Assembly: GCF_000379525.1 (NCBI RefSeq) | Contig: NZ_KB902362.1 | Span: 92,846-156,845, forward strand | Origin: Lamprocystis purpurea DSM 4197 | Lineage (GTDB): Bacteria > Pseudomonadota > Gammaproteobacteria > Chromatiales > Chromatiaceae | Direction: 5' to 3' | DNA length: 64,000 bases | Part shown: piece after piece, positions 53,478 through 64,000 of the stretch | Numbering within the stretch: the first letter of the stretch is position 1 | How the letters are laid out: each line of letters starts with the position of its first letter | The notes under the pieces: model-generated | What the model was told of the DNA's origin: nothing | Seen by the model: only the letters and a program-made list of their open reading frames with translations | Databases searched by the model: none | Position numbers and translations under genes: made by a program

Positions 53478-55577
53478 TCAGTGACTCATGGCCGCCCGCG
53501 GCCGGTTGGCACTTTCCAGCAGAATCCCGTCGGCCAGGATGCGCGCTGCTTCTTCAGCCTGAATGCGGCCGATGGCATCGCGTTGCGCGTCGAGCGCATC
53601 CTCATCGATCTGGTCGGCATCCTCATCCACCGGCTTGATTCCGCGGGCGCGCAGGAAGCGGTCCTGTTCATCCTTGAATGCCGCCTGCCGCGCCTTGTCC
53701 GCGGCGCGCCGCTCGGCTTCGCGCAGCGATAACTGGGTCTCTTCCTTGACTTCACGTACCACCTGGCTGCGCCGTTCCAGCATCTTGAACCCCGGGTCCT
53801 GACTGATCCGCTGAACCGACTGGCGGGTCAGCGCGCCGGAATCGGTGGTCCCGACACGGCGGTAGTCGGCCGCGTCGATCCGCGCCCAGGGCAGCGGGTT
53901 GTCGAGTGCCCGCTCGCCGTGATCAGTGGCGTCGTCCTTGGACGGGAAATGCACGTCCGGCTCCACACCCTTCAATTGCGTGCTGCCGCCGCTCACCCGG
54001 AAGAACTCGGCCATCGTCAGCCGCAGCCGACCCAGGTCGGCCTGATCGCCGGGCACGTAGCGGTTGAGATCCACCAGCGTCTGCACCGTTCCCTTACCAA
54101 AGGTCGGCTCGCCGATGACCAGACCGCGTCCATAGTCCTGGATCGCACCCGCGAAGATCTCGGAGGCCGAGGCACTGTCCCGGTCCACCAACACGGCCAG
54201 AGGTCCGGAATAGGCCACACCAGGCTCCGGATCGCGTTCGACCTCGACCTTACCGAACGCGTCTTTCACCTGCACCACCGGGCCGGTATCGATGAAGAGT
54301 CCGGTCAGGGAGGTCGCCTCAGCCAGCGAACCGCCGCCGTTACCCCGCAGGTCGATCACGATGCCGTCCACGTTCTGCGCCATCAACTTCTTGAGCAGTT
54401 CGCGCACATCGCGGGTCGTGCTGCGGAAATCGCGCTTACCCTCGCTCTCGGCCTCGAAGTCACGATAGAACGCCGGCAGCTCGATCACCCCGATCTTGAG
54501 CCCGGGGGCATTGGGCAGTTGCTCGATGAGATAGTCCTTGGCGGCCTGATCTTCGAGCTTGATCTCGTTGCGGACCAGGGGCACCTCGCGGGTCTTGCCG
54601 TCGCTGGCACCCGATTCGGGCAGCAGTTGCAGCCGCACCACGGAGCCCTTGGGGCCGCGGATCTTGTCGACCACGTCTTGCAGCCGCCAGCCGACCACGT
54701 CCTCGATTTTCCCATCCAGCCCCTGGCCGACCCCCAGGATGCGGTCTCCGGATGACACCTGACCGGAATCGCGCGCGGGGCCGCCGGGAATGGTGCGCTG
54801 GATGACCGTGAACTCGTTATCCGAACGCAAAACCGCACCGATGCCCTCCAGCGACAGTTTCATGCTGATGTCGAAATTCTCCGAGGTGGCCGGCGACATA
54901 TAGCTGGTGTGCGGCTCCAGGGCCTCGGTGTAGGCATTCATGAAGGCCTGGAACACGTCGTCACCGGTGAACTGCTGCACCCGCCGGGCCAGGCCGTCGT
55001 AGCGCTGCCGCAGCCGCTCGCGGATATCCGCATCGTCCTTACCCGCGATGCGCAGGCTCAGGAAGTCGTTCTTGACCCGCAGCCGCCAGATCTCGTCCAG
55101 TTCCTTGTCGGTCTTCGCCCAAGGCGCCTTTTCACGGTCGAACGCATAGGATTCGGCAACGTTGAAATCGAAATCACTGCTCAACAACGTCAGGGCATAG
55201 GCCACCCGCTCATCCACCCGCATGCGGTAGACCCGAAAAACGTCGAAGGCGCTATCCAGTTCACCGCGGCGCAGGTTGTCATCGAGTCGCCGGGCGCCGG
55301 TGCCGAAACGTTCCACGTCGCGCGCGAGGAAGAACGAGCGGCTCGGGTCGAGGGCGGCCAGGTAATTGTCCAGGATGGTCCGGGCAAAGGCGTCGTCGAA
55401 CGCGACCTTGCGATAGTGATACCGCTCCAGGACCTTGTTGATGACGATGGCCGTCTTGGCCTGGGTCTGGTTGGGAAAGAGTTCGGACAGCGGCACCTGA
55501 CGCGGTGACGCAACCGCCACCCAGGCGCCGAAGGTGAGTAACGCGGCGGTCGCGACGAGGGTTAAGCGGAGTCTCAT
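53478..55577 (-). CDS. prc: C-terminal processing protease Prc (Tsp)
   Basis: Periplasmic S41 serine protease that degrades proteins by their C-terminal tails and controls peptidoglycan hydrolases. A signal peptide (LTLVATAALLTFGAWVAVA) is followed by the N-terminal helical domain, a PDZ domain (about 230-330, with LEGIGAVLRSDNEFTV and VSSGDRILGVGQG), and the catalytic core. The Ser/Lys dyad is seen in DRDSASASEIFAGA and GEPTFGKGTVQTL. The 699 residues are close to E. coli Prc (682). ATG 55577 gives the signal peptide; upstream extension is unlike coding. Confidence 0.95.
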   Translation of the reverse strand: MRLRLTLVATAALLTFGAWVAVASPRQVPLSELFPNQTQAKTAIVINKVLERYHYRKVAFDDAFARTILDNYLAALDPSRSFFLARDVERFGTGARRLDDNLRRGELDSAFDVFRVYRMRVDERVAYALTLLSSDFDFNVAESYAFDREKAPWAKTDKELDEIWRLRVKNDFLSLRIAGKDDADIRERLRQRYDGLARRVQQFTGDDVFQAFMNAYTEALEPHTSYMSPATSENFDISMKLSLEGIGAVLRSDNEFTVIQRTIPGGPARDSGQVSSGDRILGVGQGLDGKIEDVVGWRLQDVVDKIRGPKGSVVRLQLLPESGASDGKTREVPLVRNEIKLEDQAAKDYLIEQLPNAPGLKIGVIELPAFYRDFEAESEGKRDFRSTTRDVRELLKKLMAQNVDGIVIDLRGNGGGSLAEATSLTGLFIDTGPVVQVKDAFGKVEVERDPEPGVAYSGPLAVLVDRDSASASEIFAGAIQDYGRGLVIGEPTFGKGTVQTLVDLNRYVPGDQADLGRLRLTMAEFFRVSGGSTQLKGVEPDVHFPSKDDATDHGERALDNPLPWARIDAADYRRVGTTDSGALTRQSVQRISQDPGFKMLERRSQVVREVKEETQLSLREAERRAADKARQAAFKDEQDRFLRARGIKPVDEDADQIDEDALDAQRDAIGRIQAEEAARILADGILLESANRPRAAMSH

Positions 55578-55891
55578 GACGATACTCGGTACCAATGATT
55601 GGGGTGATATCAACTGGGACATCAACAGGATGGAATCGATCAAGCCGGCCTCTGGCCCGGGGGCGACCGGCGCACCCAGGAACCACGGCAAGCGACCGGC
55701 GACGGTCGCAGCGATCACCGGCCCGCTGATGCGCTGGTGACCGGTGGTCAGCGAACCGGCGCCCTAACCTCAGCTTAGAGGCTGAGCAGCTTTGTTTCAA
55801 CGACTTAGATAGAAGATTGCGGGAAATTAACGGGTCGGGCCAGGTTCGGCGTCCAGTGCCGGGGGCGGCGCAGTCGGATCGGGCCAGGATT

Positions 55892-55916
55892 CAGGCGATT
55901 TCCGGCAATGGCCTGA
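55892..55916. repeat. Palindrome family B, copy 1
   Basis: CAGGCGATTTCCGGCAATGG followed by CCTGA. One base differs from the perfect palindrome (AGGCGATT / AATCGCCT) seen in the copy at 59806-59829. It lies between prc and def. Confidence 0.7.
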
Positions 55917-55971
55917 GGTGGCGACCATGGGTTCTCCTGTGACTGACACTACTACGCGAGCGTTTTTGTCG

Positions 55972-56490
55972 TCAATTGGCCGCCCCGCCTTTTTTGTAGA
56001 CCCGGCGCCGATAAAGATCGGTTCGTCGGCTCACCACCCGATCGACGAAGAGCAGCCCGTCCAGGTGATCGAGTTCGTGCTGGACGGCACGCGCCTCGAA
56101 CCCCTCCATCACGAACTCCAGCGGCCCGCCCTCAGGATCCTGCGCCTTGAGCTGGAGACGCGTGGCGCGGATCACGTTGCCGGTATAGTCAGGGACCGAG
56201 AGACATCCCTCCCGTCCGATTTCAAACCCCTCCCAGTGGGTGATTTCCGGGTTGATCAGCACCAAGTGCCCGTGATTCACAGTTTTGGGCCGGCCTGAGC
56301 AGTCGATGATGACGATCCGCTGATGTCGCCCGACCTGGGGCGCCGCGATCCCCACCGCGGCCGGTCCGGCGCGGCGCGTCTCGTCCAGCGCGTCGATGAA
56401 CGCCTGGAGTGCCTGGTCGAAGTGGACGACCGCAACGGATGGCTGCTTCAGCCGCTCGTCCGGTAAGGTGAGGATGTCGAGGATCGCCAT
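55972..56490 (-). CDS. def: Peptide deformylase
   Basis: Metalloenzyme that removes the N-formyl group from nascent proteins. All three family motifs are intact: GIAAPQVG (motif 1), EGCLSVP with the metal-binding Cys (motif 2) and QHELDHLDG with the two His ligands and catalytic Glu (motif 3). The 172-residue length is normal and the start MAILDILTLPDERL is typical. It lies 29 bases downstream of the GcvR-like gene on the same strand. The usual partner fmt is absent, so this may be a second or displaced deformylase. Confidence 0.95.
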   Translation of the reverse strand: MAILDILTLPDERLKQPSVAVVHFDQALQAFIDALDETRRAGPAAVGIAAPQVGRHQRIVIIDCSGRPKTVNHGHLVLINPEITHWEGFEIGREGCLSVPDYTGNVIRATRLQLKAQDPEGGPLEFVMEGFEARAVQHELDHLDGLLFVDRVVSRRTDLYRRRVYKKGGAAN

Positions 56491-56519
56491 AGGTTCGCGC
56501 TGCGGTGTCGAATCGGGGG

Positions 56520-57041
56520 TCAGCCGATCATCAGTTCGATGGGAGAGACATCCACGGAGATTCCACGGGTGGTCAATCCGGCCAGGGCCTGCTCCAGATC
56601 CTCCAGGGTGCGCGCGCAGGTGCCCTGGATGTTCATGATGTAGACCGGCGCGCGGGCGTTGCCGACGACATCCGACTCCAGATCCAGAATGTTGAACCCC
56701 TGGTCCGTCAGGCATTGCGTCACCTCGGCCACGATGCCGGCGCGGTCGGCCCCAGTCACGCGCACCTGGATATTCGGCACCAGATGCTGGTGCAGTCCGC
56801 CCTGAACCTGATCCAGATGGACGCGCAAACCCAACTCCGCGGCCACCGGAGCCAGCGCCGCCTCCAGTTCGGCGTTGGGCCGACTCCCGGAGACCATCAG
56901 GAGGATGGTGAAGCTGCCGCCCAGGCGGATCATCGATGCCTCACCCAAGGTGCAGCCCGCCTCGTACAACACCCGGGTGACCCGGGCGACGATCCCGGGT
57001 CGATCCTGGCCCACCAGGGTTACTATGTTCCAATCGGTCAT
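56520..57041 (-). CDS. Tandem ACT-domain protein, GcvR-like
   Basis: A 173-residue cytoplasmic protein made of two ACT domains: VTLVGQDRPGIVARVTRVLYEAGC (split here as VTLVGQDRPGIVAR and VTRVLYEAGC) and VRVTGADRAGIVAEVTQCL. This is the plan of GcvR, the repressor partner for the glycine cleavage operon, and of related amino-acid sensors. No gcvA or gcv gene is nearby, so the regulatory target is unproven. GAGG lies seven bases before the ATG. The 85-bp repeat element follows just upstream of it, towards pgeF. Confidence 0.82.
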   Translation of the reverse strand: MTDWNIVTLVGQDRPGIVARVTRVLYEAGCTLGEASMIRLGGSFTILLMVSGSRPNAELEAALAPVAAELGLRVHLDQVQGGLHQHLVPNIQVRVTGADRAGIVAEVTQCLTDQGFNILDLESDVVGNARAPVYIMNIQGTCARTLEDLEQALAGLTTRGISVDVSPIELMIG

Positions 57042-57062
57042 GCAGGCACCTCGGCGTGCGGT

Positions 57063-57147
57063 TAAACCGCGCCCAGCGCGGTATGCGATGTTCTTGGATG
57101 AGATCGGCTCCGGCAGACTTGACGATCGCTGGAGCTGGCGCGGTTTA
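57063..57147. repeat. 85-bp repeat element, copy 2 (complete)
   Basis: Bounded by perfect 11-bp inverted repeats, TAAACCGCGCC and GGCGCGGTTTA. The interior is about 80 percent identical to 24765-24847. Its right end supplies the TAA stop codon of pgeF, so insertion (or a conserved junction) has set the C-terminus. Confidence 0.85.
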
Positions 57148-57906
57148 GTCGAGAAATCCCAGTCGCCGATCGCCGGGGCTGGTCGTCCAGATCAGGCTCG
57201 CCATCCGCCCGGTGACGCCATCACGACGGTAGGAGAAAAAACGCTCCGGGTCCGAATAGGTGCAATCGGTGCCGCCGTAGACCTGGGTGACCCCGGCCCG
57301 TGCGAGCCGGTGGCGGGCCAGGGCAAACAGATCCGCGAACCATTTGCCGCCCGGTCCGGCCTGGAAGGCGGACGTGACTTCCGGATTGACCGCGAGAAAT
57401 GCGGCACGCACTTCGCCTCCCACCGCGAAGGCCGCGGGGCCTATGGCCGGGCCGAGCCATACCAGGAGGTCCTCGCAAGATGCACCCAGCGCGCTCAGCG
57501 TCGCCTCGATGACGCCCGCGGCCAAGCCGCGCCAGCCCGCGTGGACCGCCGCCGCGCGCCGGCCCTGCCGGTCACAGATCAGCAGCGGCAGACAGTCGGC
57601 GGTCAGTACCGCGCACACCGATCCGGGTCGGCACGCGATCACCGCATCCGCAGCGGGCCGGGCGACGCGCCCGCCGGTCCGTACCACCGTGCACCCATGC
57701 ACCTGATTGAGCCACAGGGGTTCCGCCGGGAGGGCGAGGGCGGTACGCAGCAGCGCGCGGTTACGCGCGACCCGCCCCGGCGCATCCCCGACGTGATCGC
57801 CCAGGTTCAGCGTGCCGTAGACCCCGGTGCTGACCCCGCCGCCGCGCGTCGTACAACAGGCATGCACCCAGGGCGGAGCCGGCCACTCAGGTCGAATCAG
57901 GTCCAA
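57145..57906 (-). CDS. pgeF: Multicopper-oxidase-like purine nucleoside phosphorylase PgeF (YfiH)
   Basis: PgeF/YfiH proteins (laccase domain family) act on purine nucleosides and, in E. coli, correct misincorporated peptidoglycan amino acids. Zinc and active-site motifs are present: LNQVHGCTV, LTADCLPLLICD, VHAGWRGLAAGV and GPAIGPAAFAVG. The 253-residue length is normal. A TTG at 57906 is the likely start because GGGAGG lies six bases upstream and the homology (LIRPEWPAPPWV) begins there; it overlaps the rluD end by 20 bases, as in many gammaproteobacteria. The final stop codon is inside the 85-bp repeat. Confidence 0.92.
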   Translation of the reverse strand: MDLIRPEWPAPPWVHACCTTRGGGVSTGVYGTLNLGDHVGDAPGRVARNRALLRTALALPAEPLWLNQVHGCTVVRTGGRVARPAADAVIACRPGSVCAVLTADCLPLLICDRQGRRAAAVHAGWRGLAAGVIEATLSALGASCEDLLVWLGPAIGPAAFAVGGEVRAAFLAVNPEVTSAFQAGPGGKWFADLFALARHRLARAGVTQVYGGTDCTYSDPERFFSYRRDGVTGRMASLIWTTSPGDRRLGFLD

Positions 57907-58873
57907 GCCCCGCCTCCCGTCGAAACAATTCGAGCAGCGCCGCGAGATCGGCGGCCATCGGCACCTCCCAGATCATCGCCTGACCCGTGCGCGGATGGGT
58001 CAGCCCCAGCCGGATGGCATGCAGGGCCTGGCGCGGGAACCCCTGAATCGCCGCGGTCAAGGCCGGGGCGCAGCCCTTGGGCGGACGTGGACGAGTCCCG
58101 TACACCGGGTCGCCGACCAAGGGGTGATGCACATGCGTCAGATGGACCCGAATCTGATGGGTACGACCGGTATCCAACTCCACCCCCAGCAGGCAATGAC
58201 CGGGGAAGCGCTCGAGCACCCGATAACGGGTGAGCGCGGTCCGTCCCCCGGCGACCACGGCCATGCGCGTACGGTGCGTCGGATGTCTTCCGATTGGGGC
58301 CTCGACCACACCACCGGCGACCAGGTCCCCGACCACCAGTGCCCGATATTCGCGATGGACACTGCGCTGCTTGAGTTGATCCACCAGACAGTGATGCGCC
58401 TCCAGCGTTTTGGCAACGACCAGCAGCCCGCTGGTATCCTTGTCGAGCCGATGGACGATCCCGGCCCGCGGCAGCGTGGCGAGCATGGGAGCATGGTGCA
58501 GCAAGGCGTTGAGCAGGGTGCCGTCCGGATTGCCGGCCGCCGGGTGGACCACCAGCCCCGCCGGTTTGTCGATCACCAGGAGTTGATCGTCCTCATGCAC
58601 CAGCACCAGCGGGATCGCCTGGGGCGCGTCGCGGTCGCTGATCGCGAGGACCGCGTCCAACTCCACCGCCTCGCCGCCCCAGACCCGGTCACGGCAGCGG
58701 CGCGGCAGGCCGTCCACCCGCACCTGTCCGCCCGTGATCCACTGCTGCACCCGGCCGCGGGAGAACTCCGGCCAGGACGCAGCCAGGGCCTGGTCCAGCC
58801 GCAGACCGGCGGATTGCGCATCCACCCGCAGCGAACGATACACCCGCAACGCGTCGCCCGCGATCAGAGACAT
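57887..58873 (-). CDS. rluD: 23S rRNA pseudouridine synthase RluD
   Basis: Makes pseudouridines 1911, 1915 and 1917 in helix 69 of 23S rRNA. The N-terminal S4 domain (about 20-75) has LRLDQALAASWPEFSRGRVQ; the catalytic domain shows VIDKPAGLVVHPA and the active-site Asp in GIVHRLDKDTSGLLV. 328 residues, as expected. ATG 58873 has GGAG six bases upstream. It is divergent from bamD and overlaps pgeF, the arrangement also found in E. coli (bamD-rluD-pgeF). Confidence 0.96.
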   Translation of the reverse strand: MSLIAGDALRVYRSLRVDAQSAGLRLDQALAASWPEFSRGRVQQWITGGQVRVDGLPRRCRDRVWGGEAVELDAVLAISDRDAPQAIPLVLVHEDDQLLVIDKPAGLVVHPAAGNPDGTLLNALLHHAPMLATLPRAGIVHRLDKDTSGLLVVAKTLEAHHCLVDQLKQRSVHREYRALVVGDLVAGGVVEAPIGRHPTHRTRMAVVAGGRTALTRYRVLERFPGHCLLGVELDTGRTHQIRVHLTHVHHPLVGDPVYGTRPRPPKGCAPALTAAIQGFPRQALHAIRLGLTHPRTGQAMIWEVPMAADLAALLELFRREAGLGPDST

Positions 58874-58966
58874 TCCGCTCTCCGCCGCGGCTTCTTGGTA
58901 CCGCTGATACTAACCTGGAGTCCTTCGGGTATACTCACACGGTTTTGAGCTTGGTTAATCCCCGAC

Positions 58967-59806
58967 ATGCCATCCACCTTAACACGACTGGCCACCTTGT
59001 TGACTGTGTTCCTGATCGGGATCGCCCTGACCGGCTGCTCGATGTTTGGGAAAGAGGCCGACGAGACTGAAGGGTGGAACGCCTCCAAGATCTACGCGGA
59101 GGCCGCGTCCGAGATGGATGCCGGCAACTACAAACGTGCCATCGAACTCTACGAGAAACTCGAGGCCCGCTACCCCTTCGGCCGCTATGCCATGCAGGCG
59201 CAACTCGATGTTGCTTATGCCAATTACCGGGCCGAGGAACCGGAAGCGGCGCTCGCCGCGGCCGACCGCTTCATCAAGTTGTACCCCCAAAATCCGTACG
59301 TGGACTACGCGTACTATCTCAAGGGAATCGTCAACTATAACCGCAGCGTCGGTTTCCTGGACAAGTACGTGCCGATGGACGTCTCGCAGCGCGACCCCGG
59401 TGCCGCCCTGGACGCTTTTACCGATTTCTCCGAGTTGGTCAAGCGTTTCCCCGACAGCAAATACACCGCCGATGCCCGCCAGCGGATGGTCTATCTGCGC
59501 AACAACCTGGCCAAGAACGAGGTCAACGTGGCGCGCTACTACATGAAGCGCGGCGCCTATGTCGCGGCGGCCAATCGCGCCAATTATGTGATCGAGCGCT
59601 ACCAGCGTACCAGCGCAGTCGAGGACGCGCTGGAGACGCTGGTCGCTGCCTATGAAGCCTTGGGTGAGAAGAAACTCGCGGCCGACGCCCAACGCGTCTT
59701 GGATGTCAACCGCAAGGCCGGACGCTTCGTCTCCGATGAGCCGGTACCCGGTGAGGTGAGTCTCAGCCGAAAATTGTGGGACTATTTACAGCTCGATCAG
59801 AACTAA
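58967..59806 (+). CDS. bamD: Outer membrane assembly lipoprotein BamD
   Basis: Essential component of the BAM complex that inserts outer-membrane proteins. The signal peptide ends in the lipobox ALTGCSMFG. Five TPR-like repeats follow, including YAEAASEMDAGNYKRAIELY and the family segment LYPQNPYVDYAYYLKGIVNY (each within limits), RDPGAALDAFTDFSELVKRF and RQRMVYLRNNLAKNEVNVA. Length 279 residues. It is divergent from rluD; its TAA overlaps the palindrome at 59806. Confidence 0.96.
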   Translation: MPSTLTRLATLLTVFLIGIALTGCSMFGKEADETEGWNASKIYAEAASEMDAGNYKRAIELYEKLEARYPFGRYAMQAQLDVAYANYRAEEPEAALAAADRFIKLYPQNPYVDYAYYLKGIVNYNRSVGFLDKYVPMDVSQRDPGAALDAFTDFSELVKRFPDSKYTADARQRMVYLRNNLAKNEVNVARYYMKRGAYVAAANRANYVIERYQRTSAVEDALETLVAAYEALGEKKLAADAQRVLDVNRKAGRFVSDEPVPGEVSLSRKLWDYLQLDQN

Positions 59807-59829
59807 GGCGATTTCCGGCAATCGCCTGA
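59806..59829. repeat. Palindrome family B, copy 2
   Basis: AGGCGATT TCCGGC AATCGCCT with an outer A/T pair, directly at the bamD stop. It matches 55892-55916 and may act as a bidirectional hairpin between convergent bamD and glnB. Confidence 0.75.
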
Positions 59830-59844
59830 CGAGGCGTCGCGCGT

Positions 59845-60219
<375 letters not shown>

Positions 60220-60337
60220 TCAGTATATGTTCGCGCCGCGGAGAAGAACAGCCGGCGCCTGAGAGCGACCCTGCCTCGGCTGCCTTGGGCAGCCCCGCCC
60301 GGTGCGGGCCTGGCGGCGGTTGGTATCGCCTTCGTAT

Positions 60338-60413
60338 CTGATATCCAGATATGACCTTGGCGTAGGGGCGGGTTTGAAACCCGCCCCTGCGTCCGGTGAT
60401 CGCGTTCGACGCC
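60338..60413 (-). repeat. Palindromic repeat family A, copy 3
   Basis: The inverse of 53346-53421, with centre GTAGGGGCGGGTTTGAAACC followed by CGCCCCTGC, and both flanks conserved (GATATCC..GACCTTGG on one side, GTCCGGTGATCGCGTTCGAC on the other). It lies between glnB and the carbonic anhydrase. Confidence 0.85.
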
Positions 60414-60429
60414 TTGAGGACCCCCGACA

Positions 60430-61239
60430 TCAGTGTCGCAGTGACGCGTAGACTGCACGCCCGTTGAGCGGCTGGACGGGGCGGACATTGTTGACCCCGG
60501 CGGCGGCGGCGAGGCGGCGAATCTGCTCCGGGTCGAGACCTACCGGCTGGGCGAGGATGTACCAGGCCGCCGGCTCGCTGCACGGGGGATTCGCCAGCGA
60601 TCCCGTGTAAGTGTAATAGCCTTGATCGGCCGGGAGCAGCAACAGGGGATTGATGCCTACTTGGCGATAGCTCAGGCGCTCCCCGGCGCGTAGCGGCAGG
60701 CGCTCGACGATGCGCGCCAGGGTTTGATTGGTGCGGCGGCCGGGCTGAATCTGCACCACTACGATCGCGAAGCGGCCGGTGCTCGAGCGATGGACCAGAT
60801 GGACCTCCGCCGCCGCCGCCACGCCGTTGATCAGGGTCTCACCCGGGCTGTGGAAGTGGAAGGAGGTCAGGTCGAAGGTCTCCCCACGCAACTCGAGCGT
60901 GCTGCCCCCGGAGCTGAGGACATGAACCCCGCGGCCGTCGTTGACTGCTTCCAGGGTTTGTGTATGGTACCGAAAATGCAGCGGCTCGTAGGGGATCCGC
61001 TGGACGGTGCGGATATCGATCGGTGACTGCGACTGACCCTCGCGGCAGGTCGCAAAGGCCGGCGCCAGATCCGCCCAATGCGCAGGCCCGGTCTCACCCG
61101 TATAAGACCAGGCGTCCGGCGCGGGCGAAGACGGGTCACGGGCGAACAAGCTTCCACCGCAGCACAGCGGCAGGACAGCGGCCGTGACCAGCAGGGTGCG
61201 GATCCGGGCGCTTGGCCGTGGAGGATGACGCTGTGCCAT
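60430..61239 (-). CDS. Alpha-type carbonic anhydrase, exported
   Basis: Periplasmic zinc enzyme that interconverts CO2 and bicarbonate. A signal peptide (about 1-30) is followed by WSYTGETGPAHWADL and the substrate-site segment QSQSPIDI. The three zinc histidines are in FHFHSPGE and AEVHLVHRS, all present. The 269-residue length is typical. ATG 61239 starts four bases after the preceding stop, so the upstream small gene and this one are probably co-transcribed. Alpha carbonic anhydrases of this kind help inorganic carbon supply in autotrophs. Confidence 0.92.
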   Translation of the reverse strand: MAQRHPPRPSARIRTLLVTAAVLPLCCGGSLFARDPSSPAPDAWSYTGETGPAHWADLAPAFATCREGQSQSPIDIRTVQRIPYEPLHFRYHTQTLEAVNDGRGVHVLSSGGSTLELRGETFDLTSFHFHSPGETLINGVAAAAEVHLVHRSSTGRFAIVVVQIQPGRRTNQTLARIVERLPLRAGERLSYRQVGINPLLLLPADQGYYTYTGSLANPPCSEPAAWYILAQPVGLDPEQIRRLAAAAGVNNVRPVQPLNGRAVYASLRH

Positions 61240-61240
61240 G

Positions 61241-61537
61241 TCAGTCACGCCGCCGCGTCAGGTCGGCGACGGGCACGACCTGCACCGTCTGGGGCTCATC
61301 CGCATAGTAGGGCCGCTCGCCGCCGCGCCCTTGGGCGTCCGCCAGCTCCTTCTCCCGCGCGGCGATCAACATCAGGCACTGACGGATGTCCTCGATGGTC
61401 GCCTCACTGAGCGGATGACGCATCCCGGGCGGCGGGGTCACGTCTCTGATGATCGCCGTCAGGGTCTTGCGCATGGCGATCAGGATGTGCTGCTCCGCAG
61501 CGAGAGCCGGCGTGCCGGGCGGGATCGTTTCAGTCAT
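61241..61537 (-). CDS. Small conserved-looking protein, unknown
   Basis: A 98-residue cytoplasmic protein. It is predicted helical in the middle (AAEQHILIAMRKTLTAIIRD, then LSEATIEDIRQCLMLIAARE) with a short acidic-aromatic tail. No signal peptide or motif I can assign. Its codon use looks like coding sequence, and it lies directly upstream of the carbonic anhydrase with no gap to speak of. ATG 61537 is chosen over an earlier TTG-type start 51 bases upstream. Confidence 0.65.
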   Translation of the reverse strand: MTETIPPGTPALAAEQHILIAMRKTLTAIIRDVTPPPGMRHPLSEATIEDIRQCLMLIAAREKELADAQGRGGERPYYADEPQTVQVVPVADLTRRRD

Positions 61538-61651
61538 GTCGGTTCTTTGCGGATCCAGTGGGTTGAGTGCATGAAGCCGGTCCACCACGCGGCGGTTCCA
61601 GCGGCGGACGACAGTGGTCTGACGATGCGCGTCGTCATCGGTTGCCGAGCC
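61538..61651. other. Intergenic spacer upstream of the 98-residue gene
   Basis: About 110 bases after the ligA stop; nothing beyond a possible leader is seen. Confidence 0.4.

Positions 61652-64000
<2,349 letters not shown>

Overview
The window is 64 kb of GC-rich gammaproteobacterial chromosome. Gene content (ZapD, YchF, class I GshA, soluble transhydrogenase SthA, BamD beside divergent RluD/PgeF, Prc, LigA, LptF, proteobacterial UppP) fits a gammaproteobacterium. The exopolysaccharide style, the many short palindromic repeats and the tetrahydromethanopterin-type accessory genes make a Chromatiales (purple sulfur bacterium) lineage my best guess. No photosynthesis or sulfur-oxidation gene is present, so that placement is inference. 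There is no rRNA, CRISPR array or intact insertion sequence; the only RNA gene I can support is one elongator tRNA-Met.

Layout. 0.4-1.6 kb: a Fic AMPylase. 2-6.6 kb (minus strand): a complete sugar PTS in two genes, a fused EIIA-HPr-EI protein and PtsG, so the whole phosphorelay from PEP to sugar is encoded together. 7-10.2 kb (minus): UppP, ZapD, a REC-GGDEF diguanylate cyclase and an overlapping HPt protein. 10.5-14.5 kb (plus): ManC (GDP-mannose), YchF, tRNA-Met with clear promoter and terminator, and LptF. 14.8-16.3 kb (minus): an Ala/Pro-rich membrane-anchored protein built from about 23 units of a 15-residue repeat.

18-28.9 kb (plus): a Wzy-type exopolysaccharide assembly cluster. It runs CpsB/Wzb-like phosphatase, Wza, Wzc tyrosine autokinase, a membrane J-domain protein, a TPR plus carbohydrate-binding-like protein, a FecR-like Gly-rich exported protein, an O-antigen ligase/polymerase, a WecA-like initiating transferase and a transglutaminase-like lipoprotein. 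ManC could supply precursor. No other glycosyltransferase and no Wzx flippase lie in the window.

28.9-32 kb (minus): a tightly overlapping set of DUF447, a DHPS-like pterin-binding protein and a DmrB/AfpA-like flavoprotein, preceded by a MaoC-like hydratase. The first three are typical accessory genes of tetrahydromethanopterin C1 metabolism. 32.2-37.8 kb (plus): the most novel locus, three genes joined by two ATGA overlaps. They encode a helical/coiled-coil protein, a TRAFAC-like GTPase with a distinctive N-terminal half, and a second protein that repeats that N-terminal half but has lost the GTPase domain. I read this as an undescribed or barely described GTPase-centred module, possibly a conflict system.

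38-50.5 kb: mixed accessory genes (LpxH-like phosphoesterase, alpha/beta hydrolase, large 2-oxoglutarate oxygenase, unrecognised protein, penicillin acylase, DCC protein, SthA, two exported low-complexity proteins). 50.5-64 kb: Bcr/CflA exporter, then housekeeping genes gshA, prc, def, a GcvR-like gene, pgeF, rluD, bamD, glnB, an alpha carbonic anhydrase, a small hypothetical gene and ligA. The intergenic space carries several families of short repeats: hexanucleotide tracts, an 85-bp element with 11-bp terminal inverted repeats, a roughly 76-bp palindromic element, and a 204-bp MITE-like element with an 11-bp target duplication.
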